64,000 nucleotides of DNA. Origin: Phytopseudomonas argentinensis (GTDB lineage Bacteria > Pseudomonadota > Gammaproteobacteria > Pseudomonadales > Pseudomonadaceae). The stretch lies in the NCBI RefSeq assembly GCF_900113905.1, contig NZ_FORC01000004.1:1-64000 (forward strand). The letters are read 5' to 3'. The position numbers and the translations under genes are program-made. Under the pieces are notes generated by a model. The model had not been told where the DNA came from. It was given only the letters and a program-made list of their open reading frames with translations, and did no database searches. Below are positions 33,759 to 43,500 of this stretch, piece by piece. Position 1 is the first letter of the stretch, and the number at the start of each line of letters is the position of its first letter.

Positions 33759-36212
33759 ATGTCGGTTCGCCTCAGCAACTGTCTGTGCCAGTTCGCCCTG
33801 TCATTGTCATGTTCTCTGCGGCTTCCCAGGCTTGCCGGTATCTGCGCGCTGGCGTGCCTGCTGCTATCGCTCAGCCCACCCGTGCTGGCCCTGGATGTTT
33901 GCCAGGCTTCGCGCGTAGACCTGGCGCCCCAAGCGAAGATCTTCGAGGATCCCAGCAGCCGGCTCGACGCGATGCAGGTATCGGCATTGCCTGAATTTCG
34001 TTTCCAGGCCGCCACGCCCGAGTTGCTGGGGCAGGAATACAGTCATTCGGCCTACTGGCTCAAGTTCGATCTGTACAACGGCCATTCGGAGGCATGTCGC
34101 CGCTGGCTTACGGTGGGCGAGCCGCGCTTGCATGACATCCAGGTGCATATCCGCAACGGTGATAACTGGAGCAGGCAGGTAGCGGGAGCCGCCTATCCCC
34201 TGGAACAATGGCCGGTGGTCGAGCGTCAGCCGGTGTTCGAGCTGCTGCTGCAGCCTGGCGAACGTGCGCAGGTGCTGGTACGCATCAGCACACCAACTTT
34301 GTTGCTGCTGCAACCGGTACTCTGGGACGAGACTGCGCTGCTGCAGGACCGGCAATGGGTATCTCTGGCTGACGGCATCACGCTCGGCATCGTGCTGTTG
34401 ATCGTGCCGTTCAGCCTTGTGGTCGGTTGGATCGTGCGTTCGCGTCTGTTGGCCGTGCACGCCGCAACCGTATTTTCCTACGTGTTGGTGACGGTGGTTG
34501 CCAGCGGCTACCTGATTCTGTGGCCTGGCCTGATGGAGTGGAGTCTGCCGCTGTGGTCAGCGCTGAGCATCCTGTCATTTCTGTGCTTCGTGGCCTACGC
34601 CCGTGAATTGCTGCAGGTGCGTCATCTACCGCCGATGTGGAGCTGGCTTTACCACCTTGTATTGATCGCCTTTGCCGCTGCCTGCCTGTGGGGCCTTCTG
34701 GTCGACTCGGTGCAAGGCCGGCCCCTGGCCGAGTGGTGCACGCGCGTGGCAGCTTACATGTTGTTGCCGGCAACGCTGATGGTCGCCTGGCGCCGCGGTC
34801 TGGAACTGAGTTGGATGGCATGGGCGGTACCGCTATTCATGCTGTTACAGTTCCTGGTTCGTTACGTTTTGCAGCTCGATACGCTGCCCTGGCAGGCCCG
34901 CGCCAGTGTGCTCAGCCTGTCTTCGACCTTGCCGGGGGTGGCCATCCTGGTGTGTACCCTGGTCACCGAGGTGGTGCGTAGTCGGCGCCGCGAGCGGCAT
35001 GCGCTGGCCGCCCTGGAGAACCAGCAGAGGGAAGAGCAGGAGCGCCTGGAGAGCACCGTGGCGATTCGCACTGGGCAGTTGCATGACTCGCTGCGGGCGC
35101 GTAGTTCGTTGATGGCGCGGATCAGTCATGATCTGCGTTCGCCGTTGGTGAGCATCATCGATTACGCGCGCATGGCACGGGTGGGCGTGGTTGACGACTT
35201 CCCCAGCAAGGTCGAGCGTAATGCCCGTCAGCAGCTGGATCTGATCGATGAACTGCTGGAGTTTTCCAAGAGCGAGCTGCAGCAGTTGGAACTCACCCTG
35301 GCACCCGGTTACCTGTACGGTTTCCTGCAGGAGCTGGAGGAGGAGGCCGGCTTCCTGGCGTCGCGGCAGAACAATCGTTTCGGCTGCTGTTTCGCCGATG
35401 ATCTGCCTGCGCTGGTGCGTGCCGATTTCCGACGCCTGCGCCAGGTACTGCTGAACCTTCTCGGCAACGCGGCGAAATTCACTCACGACGGTGTGATCGT
35501 TTTCGAGGTGACGTGCCAGTACCCCGCGCCGGACCAGGCGCTGCTGTATTTCAGCATCAGCGACAGTGGCATTGGCGTAGACACCCATTCTCGAGACAGA
35601 TTGCTCAAGCCGTTCCAGCGTGGCCAGGGAGTGGAAGGCTACGATGGCAGCGGCCTCGGCCTGTCGATCGTCACTCAGTTGCTGCAGATCATGGGTAGCG
35701 AACTCGAACTGCAGCGCCTGGAGCCAAAGGGCAGTCGCTTCAGTTTTCACCTGCCGCTCGCCTGTGCCAGCGAGGAGGAACTCGACAGCAGCTTCGTCGA
35801 GAACCATGGCGTGCACGTCGATGGCGATGGGCGGAAAATCCTGATCGTCGATGATGTGCCGCAAAACCGTGACTGGCTTGGCGATCTGTTGGCCGGTTAT
35901 GGTTTCGAGGTGCAGGCCGCTGCCAGCGCTGCCGAGGTGCTCGAGCAGCTTCACTCGCAAACCTTCGATCTGCTGATTTCCGACATGCGCATGCCAGGCA
36001 TGGATGGCTGGGAGTTGTTGAGCGTGCTGCGTAACCGCTGCCCAGCGCTTCGCGTACTGCTGTATTCAGCCGCACCGGCGTTGCGGCCCATGGATATGCC
36101 GGCCAGCCTGCGCTTCGATGACACGCTGCTCAAGCCCGCATCCAGCAGGGATCTGCTCACCCGTGTCGACCACCTGAGTCGTAGCGGCTGCCAGCCTCAG
36201 GAGGCCATGTGA
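33759..36212 (+). CDS. 7TMR-DISM hybrid sensor histidine kinase
   Basis: The 817-residue protein has a signal-like segment, a periplasmic 7TMR-DISMED2 carbohydrate-binding-like domain (about 45-190), seven membrane helices (about 205-405), a coiled linker, HisKA with the phospho-His in ISHDLRSPLVSIIDYARMA (near 456), HATPase_c (NLLGNAAKFTHDG, SDSGIGV, GYDGSGLGLSIVTQLLQ) and a C-terminal receiver (KILIVDDVPQNRDW, Asp near 742 in LLISDMRMPGMDG). ATG 33759 is preferred with AGGAA upstream; 33720 overlaps the previous gene. It lies between a response regulator and a TonB receptor gene. Confidence 0.92.
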   Translation: MSVRLSNCLCQFALSLSCSLRLPRLAGICALACLLLSLSPPVLALDVCQASRVDLAPQAKIFEDPSSRLDAMQVSALPEFRFQAATPELLGQEYSHSAYWLKFDLYNGHSEACRRWLTVGEPRLHDIQVHIRNGDNWSRQVAGAAYPLEQWPVVERQPVFELLLQPGERAQVLVRISTPTLLLLQPVLWDETALLQDRQWVSLADGITLGIVLLIVPFSLVVGWIVRSRLLAVHAATVFSYVLVTVVASGYLILWPGLMEWSLPLWSALSILSFLCFVAYARELLQVRHLPPMWSWLYHLVLIAFAAACLWGLLVDSVQGRPLAEWCTRVAAYMLLPATLMVAWRRGLELSWMAWAVPLFMLLQFLVRYVLQLDTLPWQARASVLSLSSTLPGVAILVCTLVTEVVRSRRRERHALAALENQQREEQERLESTVAIRTGQLHDSLRARSSLMARISHDLRSPLVSIIDYARMARVGVVDDFPSKVERNARQQLDLIDELLEFSKSELQQLELTLAPGYLYGFLQELEEEAGFLASRQNNRFGCCFADDLPALVRADFRRLRQVLLNLLGNAAKFTHDGVIVFEVTCQYPAPDQALLYFSISDSGIGVDTHSRDRLLKPFQRGQGVEGYDGSGLGLSIVTQLLQIMGSELELQRLEPKGSRFSFHLPLACASEEELDSSFVENHGVHVDGDGRKILIVDDVPQNRDWLGDLLAGYGFEVQAAASAAEVLEQLHSQTFDLLISDMRMPGMDGWELLSVLRNRCPALRVLLYSAAPALRPMDMPASLRFDDTLLKPASSRDLLTRVDHLSRSGCQPQEAM

Positions 36213-38524
36213 GCAGGGTGACCCGGGCGTCTCTGTGGCTGATGCTTGCGCTTCCAGGCACGGCCCTGGCCGAAACGGCTGTTATCGAGCTCAGGGAGAT
36301 AAGCGTTGTCGGCGTGAACCATAGTGAACAGCCCGCCCAGCGGGTTCCGGCCAGTGTCTCGGTATTCGATGGCGAGCAGCTGCAGGATGACGGCATGGAC
36401 GACCTCGGCGCGTTGGCGCAGCGCGTTCCCGGCCTCATGCTGAGCGCTCCCAACCCGCGCTATACGGCCATCGGCATCCGTGGACTGGGGTCGAGTTCGG
36501 CCAACGATGGGCTCGACGGCAGCGTGGCGGTGTACCTCGATGGCGTGTACCTGGGGCGCCAGGGCATGATCCCGCAGGACTTCGTCGATATCGACCGGCT
36601 GGAAATCCTCCGTGGCCCGCAAGCCACGTTGTACGGCAAGAACGCCACGGCGGGGGCGATCAACCTGACCAGCCGGATGCCGAGTTTCGTCAACGAAGGG
36701 CAGGGCGAAGTGCGGATGGGCGAGGATGGCCTGCGTCACTACCGTGCCAGCCTGTCCGGGCCGCTGGTCGACGAGGTGCTGGCGGCGCGCCTGAGTGTCT
36801 ATGACCTGAGCCGCGACGGCGATATCGACAACCGCTTCAATGGCCGCCAGCTCGACGAGCAGGATCGCCAGGGGCTGCGTGGGCAATTGCTGTGGACGCC
36901 CAACGAGCGCTTCAGCGCCCGGCTGATCGGCGAGTACGCGGTACAGGAAGAAAGCGCCGTGCTCACCGCCAGCCATCTGAGCGCGACGACCCGCCAGCGC
37001 GCCGCCTTCGTCGGCTACCAGCCGTTGCCGGTTGCGCCCTTTGCCCGTCGCGTCGAGCAGAACGACGGCAACAGCCTGGATACCGTGCAGCGCGGCCTGA
37101 CCCTGCAGCTCGACCAGCAGTTGGACAACGAACTGACCCTGACCAGCATCACCGGCTACCGCGACTGGGATTACGACAGCCGCCACGATGCCGACAGCAT
37201 GGCACTATCGGTGGCGCGCTCGGCGGTAGGGCTCGATCATCACCAGTTCAGCCAGGAGCTGCGCCTGGCGCAGTCGCTCGGCGAGCGTTTCGATTACCTG
37301 CTAGGCGTCCATTACCTGCAGCAGCGCTTGCAGCGTGACGTCGATGTGGCCTTCGGCCGTGACGCCGCGGCGTTCTTCCTTGGCGACCGCCCGGAAGTCA
37401 CCGCCCTTGGCATCACCCCCGGCGTGGTGCCGCCTTCGCTGTTGCAGGGCGCCGAGCAGCACTTTCGCGGCGGGCAGGACAGCGACACCCAGGCCGTGTT
37501 CGGCCAGTTCACCTGGCGCCCCACGGAGCGTCTGGCCATTACCCCGGGGCTGCGTTACAGCCGCGAGCGCAAGCGTGGCGAGATCATCCGGCGGGTCGAT
37601 GGCCTGGCTCCGCTTGGCATCGATCCGGTGTCGCAACTGGGTGGCCAACTGCTGCGCGATATCGCCCTGGGCGGCGCCTATGAGCGGCGCAACCGCATCG
37701 CGGAGAACAACCTGTCCGGGCAATTGGCGTTCAGCTACCGCTTCAATGAGGCGCTGGTGGGCTATGGGCGCTGGTCGAGGGGCTACAAGGCCGGCGGCAT
37801 CAACCTGGAAGTCACCGGTGACGCCGTTGCCCCGGTATTCGGCGCCGAGCGCGCGACGGCTGTTGAGGTGGGCCTCAAGAGTCTTTGGTGGGACGAGCGT
37901 TTCGCGCTCGACGTGGCGCTGTACCAGACCGACGTGGACGACTACCAGGCACTCAGCAACAGCGAGCCGGCCGATGAGCTGTCACCGCCGTTGCGCGACA
38001 GCCTGATCAACGTCGGCAAGGTGCGCCTGCGCGGCATCGAGGTGGACGGGCGCCTGCAACTCACGTCCCAGGTCGGCTGGCACCTGGGCCTGGCCTTGAG
38101 CGATGCGCGCTATCGCTCTTTCGACAACGCACCCTGTGCTCCCGAGAGTGCGGGCGTGTCGTGCGATCTGTCAGGTAAACAGTTGTTCAACGCACCGCGT
38201 TGGAGCCTGGCCACCGGGGTCGATTACCGCAGGCCGCTGGAGGCCGGGCTGGAGCTGTTCGGCGCGCTCGATTACAGCTGGCGCAGTGGCTACTACGGTG
38301 TGCTGGAGCGCGGCACCGGCAGCTACCAGTCGGCTTACGGCCTGACCGACCTGCGTTTGGGCATTGGCCAGGCCAGCCAGCGCTGGGCCGTGGAGCTATG
38401 GGCGCGCAACCTGTTCGATCAGGACTACGCCAGCGCCTTCTATGCCACCCTGGGTTCCGGCGACTACGGGCTGTTGCCGGGGGCGCCGCGCAGTGTCGGG
38501 GTATCGCTGCGCGGCCGCTATTGA
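36209..38524 (+). CDS. TonB-dependent receptor linked to a two-component system
   Basis: The 771-residue outer-membrane receptor has a signal peptide (residues 1-21, LALPGTALAETA), a TonB-box-like IELREISVVG, a plug (VPASVSVFDGEQLQDD, LEILRGPQATLYGKNATAGA) and a barrel ending GVSLRGRY. The GTG start at 36209 overlaps the kinase stop and follows CAGGAGG, so translation is coupled. The plug matches the Sphingomonad-type receptors often used for organic ligands, not classical siderophore receptors. The ligand may be what the upstream DISM kinase senses. Confidence 0.9.
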   Translation: MSRVTRASLWLMLALPGTALAETAVIELREISVVGVNHSEQPAQRVPASVSVFDGEQLQDDGMDDLGALAQRVPGLMLSAPNPRYTAIGIRGLGSSSANDGLDGSVAVYLDGVYLGRQGMIPQDFVDIDRLEILRGPQATLYGKNATAGAINLTSRMPSFVNEGQGEVRMGEDGLRHYRASLSGPLVDEVLAARLSVYDLSRDGDIDNRFNGRQLDEQDRQGLRGQLLWTPNERFSARLIGEYAVQEESAVLTASHLSATTRQRAAFVGYQPLPVAPFARRVEQNDGNSLDTVQRGLTLQLDQQLDNELTLTSITGYRDWDYDSRHDADSMALSVARSAVGLDHHQFSQELRLAQSLGERFDYLLGVHYLQQRLQRDVDVAFGRDAAAFFLGDRPEVTALGITPGVVPPSLLQGAEQHFRGGQDSDTQAVFGQFTWRPTERLAITPGLRYSRERKRGEIIRRVDGLAPLGIDPVSQLGGQLLRDIALGGAYERRNRIAENNLSGQLAFSYRFNEALVGYGRWSRGYKAGGINLEVTGDAVAPVFGAERATAVEVGLKSLWWDERFALDVALYQTDVDDYQALSNSEPADELSPPLRDSLINVGKVRLRGIEVDGRLQLTSQVGWHLGLALSDARYRSFDNAPCAPESAGVSCDLSGKQLFNAPRWSLATGVDYRRPLEAGLELFGALDYSWRSGYYGVLERGTGSYQSAYGLTDLRLGIGQASQRWAVELWARNLFDQDYASAFYATLGSGDYGLLPGAPRSVGVSLRGRY

Positions 38525-38778
38525 GCTACCGAGCGAGCACCACGAGGCACACTGCTAGGCGATCCGCAAACGTCCGGCCGGCCTGGTGTTCTCTTCGCGG
38601 CACAGTGCTGCGCTACTTTTCGTCGGCTTTGCAGGGGTTTTGCGAGTGATATCCGCTGCGGCAAAACCTTCGTCCGCTCATACAAAATCGACCTGCTCGG
38701 CGCGTGATTAGACTCCGTGGGCTCTTCATCCCCAGCTACGGCTGGCGGGTGGTTTCCCAATTTTCATGGAGTTGTACG
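38525..38778. other. Upstream region of the two-partner secretion locus
   Basis: This 254-base gap has no gene. It contains an 8-bp perfect inverted repeat, GGTTTTGC at 38636-38643 and GCAAAACC at 38661-38668, with a 17-base loop. This could be an operator, or a weak terminator for the receptor operon. The promoter of the tpsBA pair must lie here. Confidence 0.5.
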
Positions 38779-40554
38779 ATGCCAGTTCCTTACAAGGATT
38801 CCGTTCGCGCGGGCAAGCATCTGCTGTATTGCGCTGTTGTGCTGGCCGGTTCCGGAACCGCGCAGATAGCGATTGCGCAGACGCTGCCCGATGCAGGACA
38901 GCTGCTCAACGAGCATCAGCAGACGCGGCCTTCCGAGCCAGGTTCCACTCAACCGCCTGCCGCGTTCGAGTTGCCTTCCGGTACCAAAGGCAGCGCAACG
39001 AATTCCGGATTGCGCGTACAACTCAAGGCCATTCGTTTCAGTGGCGACACCGAGCTGGCCGAGATCGAGAACCTCACGGAACTGACCAAGCAGGTGCTGG
39101 GCAAGACCCTTGACCATGCAGGCCTGCAGCAATTGGTCGAGAGCCTGACCCGTTACTTGCGCGGCCGTGGCTACGTGTTGGCACGCGCTTATCTGCCTCG
39201 CCAGGATTTGACCGACGGCGAATTGGAGATCGCGCTCGTCAAAGGTCGCCTGCAGTCCGACGCCTCGCGTATCGAGGTCAACAGCGACACCCGTAGCAGC
39301 CCCGAGCGCCTGCGCCGGATCGCCGAAGCTGCTCTGCCAGAAAATAAGGTGTTGCGTGCCGAAGACCTGGAGCGAGCGCTGTTGCTGATCAACGATCAGC
39401 CGGGCGTCAGTGCTCAGTCGGCATTGGACATGGGGTCCGAACCTGGCACCAGCCGACTGCTGATCAATGCCAGGAAAGGCCCGCTCGTATCAGGCAACTT
39501 GTCCGCGGACAACTACGGCAATCGGAGCACGGGTACCGCTCGTGCCAACGCCCAGGTCAGCCTCAATGATCCGCTCGGCATCGGCGATCAGTTGAGCATT
39601 GGTCTGAGCAAGAGCACCGGCACCGATATCGTCGGTGCGTCCTACAGCCTGCCGCTGAATGCGTCGGGGCTGCGCCTGAATGCAGCGGGCTCCTACCTGC
39701 GCTATGAGGTCGACCAGGAGCAGTTTCGGCCTCTGGATCTGCGCGGCAACGCTCGCAGTGGGTCGCTGGGTCTCAGCTACCCGGTGATTCGCTCGCGGCT
39801 GCAGAACCTGAACCTCTCGGCCACCTACGAATACAAGGCCCTCGAGGATGAGGCCATAGGCATCAACTTGCGCGATCGCGAGTTGAACAACGTCATTCTG
39901 GCCATGAGCGGCAACCGCTTCGACTCCCTGGGCGGAGGCGGGGTGACCGACGCCATGCTGGCGCTGACCATGGGGGAGCTGGATCTCTCCGGCAACCGTG
40001 AAGATCAATTCGCCGACCGCGTAAGTGCCGGCAGCGATGGCAGTTTCAACAAGCTGAATCTGCGCGTTTCTCGCCTGCAAAGCCTGGGCGCCTCCAGCCC
40101 CTGGACGCTGTTTGGTGGCGTCTCGGCGCAGTGGGCCAGCGACAACCTCGACTCTTCGGAGAAATTCCTGCTCGGTGGCCCAGCCGGCGTGCGTGCCTAT
40201 CCGGTTGGAGAAGCGTCCGGTGACCAGGGCTGGCTGGCCACCCTGGAACTGCGCCGAAATATCGCTCTGAACCTGCCCGGTGTCGTGTTGCAGGGATTGG
40301 GCTTTGTCGATACCGGCCGTATCTGGCTGCATCAGGACACCTGGCCAGGCTCGATCAACAACGCAAGTGACAGCAACCGGTATGACCTGCATGCCGTCGG
40401 GGTCGGCGCCAACCTGTGGGCTGGCAATTTCAGTGTGCGCACGGCCGTCGCGCGGACGCTGGACAACAATCCGGGGCGCAGCTCATCCGGTCTGGACGCC
40501 GATAGCCGTGCCAGCGACTGGCGCGCGTGGGTTCAAGCCTCTTACGCATTCTGA
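38779..40554 (+). CDS. TpsB (ShlB/FhaC/HecB family) outer-membrane transporter
   Basis: The 591-residue two-partner secretion pore has a signal peptide (ending AQIAIAQT), POTRA domains (about 75-235: VQLKAIRFSGDTELAEIENL, YLRGRGYVLARAYLPRQDLT) and a 16-strand barrel with the family motifs LGGPAGVRAYPVGEASGDQG (the VRGY/F-type loop tip) and a terminal aromatic residue (VQASYAF). It should recognise the TPS domain of the next gene product and pass it through the outer membrane. ATG 38779 starts the signal peptide after ATGGAG. In P. aeruginosa CdrB plays this part for CdrA. Confidence 0.93.
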   Translation: MPVPYKDSVRAGKHLLYCAVVLAGSGTAQIAIAQTLPDAGQLLNEHQQTRPSEPGSTQPPAAFELPSGTKGSATNSGLRVQLKAIRFSGDTELAEIENLTELTKQVLGKTLDHAGLQQLVESLTRYLRGRGYVLARAYLPRQDLTDGELEIALVKGRLQSDASRIEVNSDTRSSPERLRRIAEAALPENKVLRAEDLERALLLINDQPGVSAQSALDMGSEPGTSRLLINARKGPLVSGNLSADNYGNRSTGTARANAQVSLNDPLGIGDQLSIGLSKSTGTDIVGASYSLPLNASGLRLNAAGSYLRYEVDQEQFRPLDLRGNARSGSLGLSYPVIRSRLQNLNLSATYEYKALEDEAIGINLRDRELNNVILAMSGNRFDSLGGGGVTDAMLALTMGELDLSGNREDQFADRVSAGSDGSFNKLNLRVSRLQSLGASSPWTLFGGVSAQWASDNLDSSEKFLLGGPAGVRAYPVGEASGDQGWLATLELRRNIALNLPGVVLQGLGFVDTGRIWLHQDTWPGSINNASDSNRYDLHAVGVGANLWAGNFSVRTAVARTLDNNPGRSSSGLDADSRASDWRAWVQASYAF

Positions 40555-40594
40555 TCTGCCCATTGCAGCCCATTACAAAATTTAGGAGCACACC

Positions 40595-43500
40595 ATGAAG
40601 CGCGCTTCGTTGAATCATCTCTATCGCCTTGTCTGGAGCGATGCCGATCAGGCGTTCGTAGCCGTTGCAGAACATTCGACCTCCCGTGGCAAGCGCGGCG
40701 GCATGGTCGGCTTCCTGGCCGCCGTCGGCCTGCTGGGTAGCGGTGCGGTGCTGGCCGCCGACTTGCCTACGGGCGGGACGATCGTTGGCGGTAGCGGCGC
40801 CATTTCGCAGAATGGTAGCCACATGGTCGTCGACCAGCAAACCGGCAAGCTGGTCACCAACTGGAACAGCTTCGATATTGGCGCCGATGCCAGCGTGACC
40901 TTCAACCAGCCGGGCGCCAACAGCATTGCCCTGAACCGGGTGATCGGCGGTGGTAATGCCAGCCAGATTCTCGGCAAGCTCGATGCCAACGGCCAGGTGT
41001 GGCTGCTCAACCCCAACGGGGTGGTGATCGGCAAAGGCGCCGAGGTCAACGTGGGCGGCCTGGTGGCCTCCTCACTGCTGATCAGCGACCAGGATTTTCT
41101 TGCCGGCAAAACCACGCTCAATGGCGGTGCTGGCGCAGGTGCCGTGCTCAACCAGGGTACCGTGAATGCTGCGCAGGGCGGCGTGGTCGCGCTGATCGGG
41201 CCACAGGTGGGCAACAGCGGCACCATCAGCACACCGGGCGGCAGCACGGTGCTTGCTGCCGGCGACAGGGTCAGCCTGGATTTCCAGGGCGATGGCCTGG
41301 TCGGCGTCAACGTCGAACGCGGCGTGTTCGACGCGGCCGTGCGCAACGAGGGGCATATCAGTGCCGATGGCGGCATGGTCGCCCTGAGCGCTCGCTCGGC
41401 CGATGCACTGCTCAATAGCGTCATCAACAATACCGGTGTCATCGAGGCCAAGGGGCTGGTGGAGCGGGGTGGTCGTATCCTGCTGGATGGTGATGCCGAG
41501 GGCGGACTGACCCAGGTTGCCGGCACGCTCGATGTGTCGTCTGAAAAAGGCGAGGGTGGCAGCATCGTGGTCACCGGCGAGCGCATTGCCGTGGCTGACG
41601 CCAAGCTCGAGGCCAGTGGCACAAGCGGTGGCGGCGCCATCAAGGTCGGTGGTGGCTGGCAGGGCCAGGACGCCACGGTGGCCAATGCCACTCAGGTGAC
41701 CGTCGAGCGCAACGTCAAGGTCAAGGCCGATGCGACCCAGGCTGGTGATGGCGGCACGGTGGTGTTCTGGGCCGACGGCGATAACCGTTTTGCCGGTGAT
41801 ATTTCGGTGCGCGGTGGCGAGCAAGGCGGTAACGGTGGCAAAGCCGAAGTATCCGGCAAGCAAACCCTGCAATACGCCGGCAAGACCGATGCCCGTGCGG
41901 CCAAGGGGCGTACCGGTGACCTGCTGCTCGATCCGACCAATATCACCGTTTCCGGCGGCAGCGGCACCAGTGGCGACTGGTCTGCTGGCAGCGGTAACGT
42001 GACGGTGTATGAAAAGACCCTGGAGGAGCAGACGGCCAACGTGCTGTTGCAGGCTACCGACAGCATTCGCTTTGCCGATCTGAACCTCAATGGCGGTGAT
42101 GGCACGATCTCGATGCAGAACGATGTCAGCTTCCGCGCCGAGGTGCTCAACAGCGGCAATACCGCCACCTCCATCAGCTTTGCCAATAGCAATAACACGC
42201 TGGAGGTTTCCGGCAGCGGCAGCATCTACATGCAGGCCGGTGGTACTCGAACCGGTTCGATCAACGGGGTGTTCAATCTGGTAGCCAAGGGCGCGGGCGC
42301 GAATCCTGCCCTGGCCGATTTGCCGGATCACGATGTCAACACCATCGGTAGCGGCACACCCGGAGCCGGCAGCATCACTCTGCTGGGCGCCGATGGCCTG
42401 ACCATCGCCGGCGCCTTGACCACCGCGGGTGGCTACGTTCGCTTGTCGAGCGACTCCGATCTGGGTGGCCGCGGCGCACTGACTATCGATACACCGATCA
42501 ACACCAACGGCGGCAACCTGTACCTCTCCTTTGGTACCACCTCCTATGCCGAGAGCATCGCTACCCTCAACGGTGATATCACCCTGGGCAGTGGCCGCCT
42601 GTTCTTTGGTGATGCCATGGGCAGCAAGGGCTTGGGCGGTTCGACGGGGGAGAAGCGCCTGGCGGGCCTGTTGAGCCTGAGCGGTGACGTCAACTTCAAC
42701 ACCCCGCTGACCATGCTTGGTGGTGCGTCCATCTATACCGACGGCGCGATCAACTTCACCAGCACCGTCAACCTGGACACCGGCACCGACCTGCTGACGC
42801 TGCGCGCCAACAACGTCGACTTCACCCAGGCCACGTTGCAGAACCTGTCCACCGCCAGCATTCGTCTGGAGCCGTACGACGCCACTACCAACATCCTGCT
42901 CAACAGCAGCAGCGGCAATGCTGGCGGCGGTATCTTTCTGGACGGCAATGCGCCGGCCACCGATATCAGCAAGCTGGTGGGCATCAAGAATCTCACCATC
43001 GGTCGCGCCGATGGCACCGGCACCACGACGGTCGACGCCTCCGGTTTCAGCTTCAATGCCAACAACAACCTGTCGCTGCTCAACGGCAACATCCAGGTCG
43101 ATGGTGCGCTGAGCAACAGCAATGGCAGTGGCCATGTGCTGGCCCAGGCGGGCGTGGGCGACGTGGTGATCGGCAGTGGCGGTACCGTGACCGCGCGAGG
43201 CAGTGGTGATGCCGTGGTGCTGGTAGCGCAGCGCAACTTCGTCAACCAGGCCGGTGCCAACGCGCTTGCGGCTACCAATGGGCGTTGGCTGACCTACTCT
43301 TCCAGCCCATCGGATGATGTGCGTGGCGGTCTGGATGTGGCCTTCAAACAGTACGCTGCCCATTACGGTGATACCGTTCTAGGCTCTGGCAACGGCCATC
43401 TCTACACCTACGCGCCCAAGGTGAAAGTCGAGTTGCAAGGCGAGGTGCGCAAGACCTACGACGGCAATGCCGCCGCCAGCGTCAGCGACGCCAACTTCGC

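Noticed and set aside
41072..43363. A 763-codon open frame on the minus strand inside tpsA
   Set aside because: It lies fully antisense to a well-supported repetitive beta-helix gene of high GC. Its product is a low-complexity Ala/Gly/Val/Gln sequence with no domain, as expected from a shadow of the GGC/GCC-rich sense codons.
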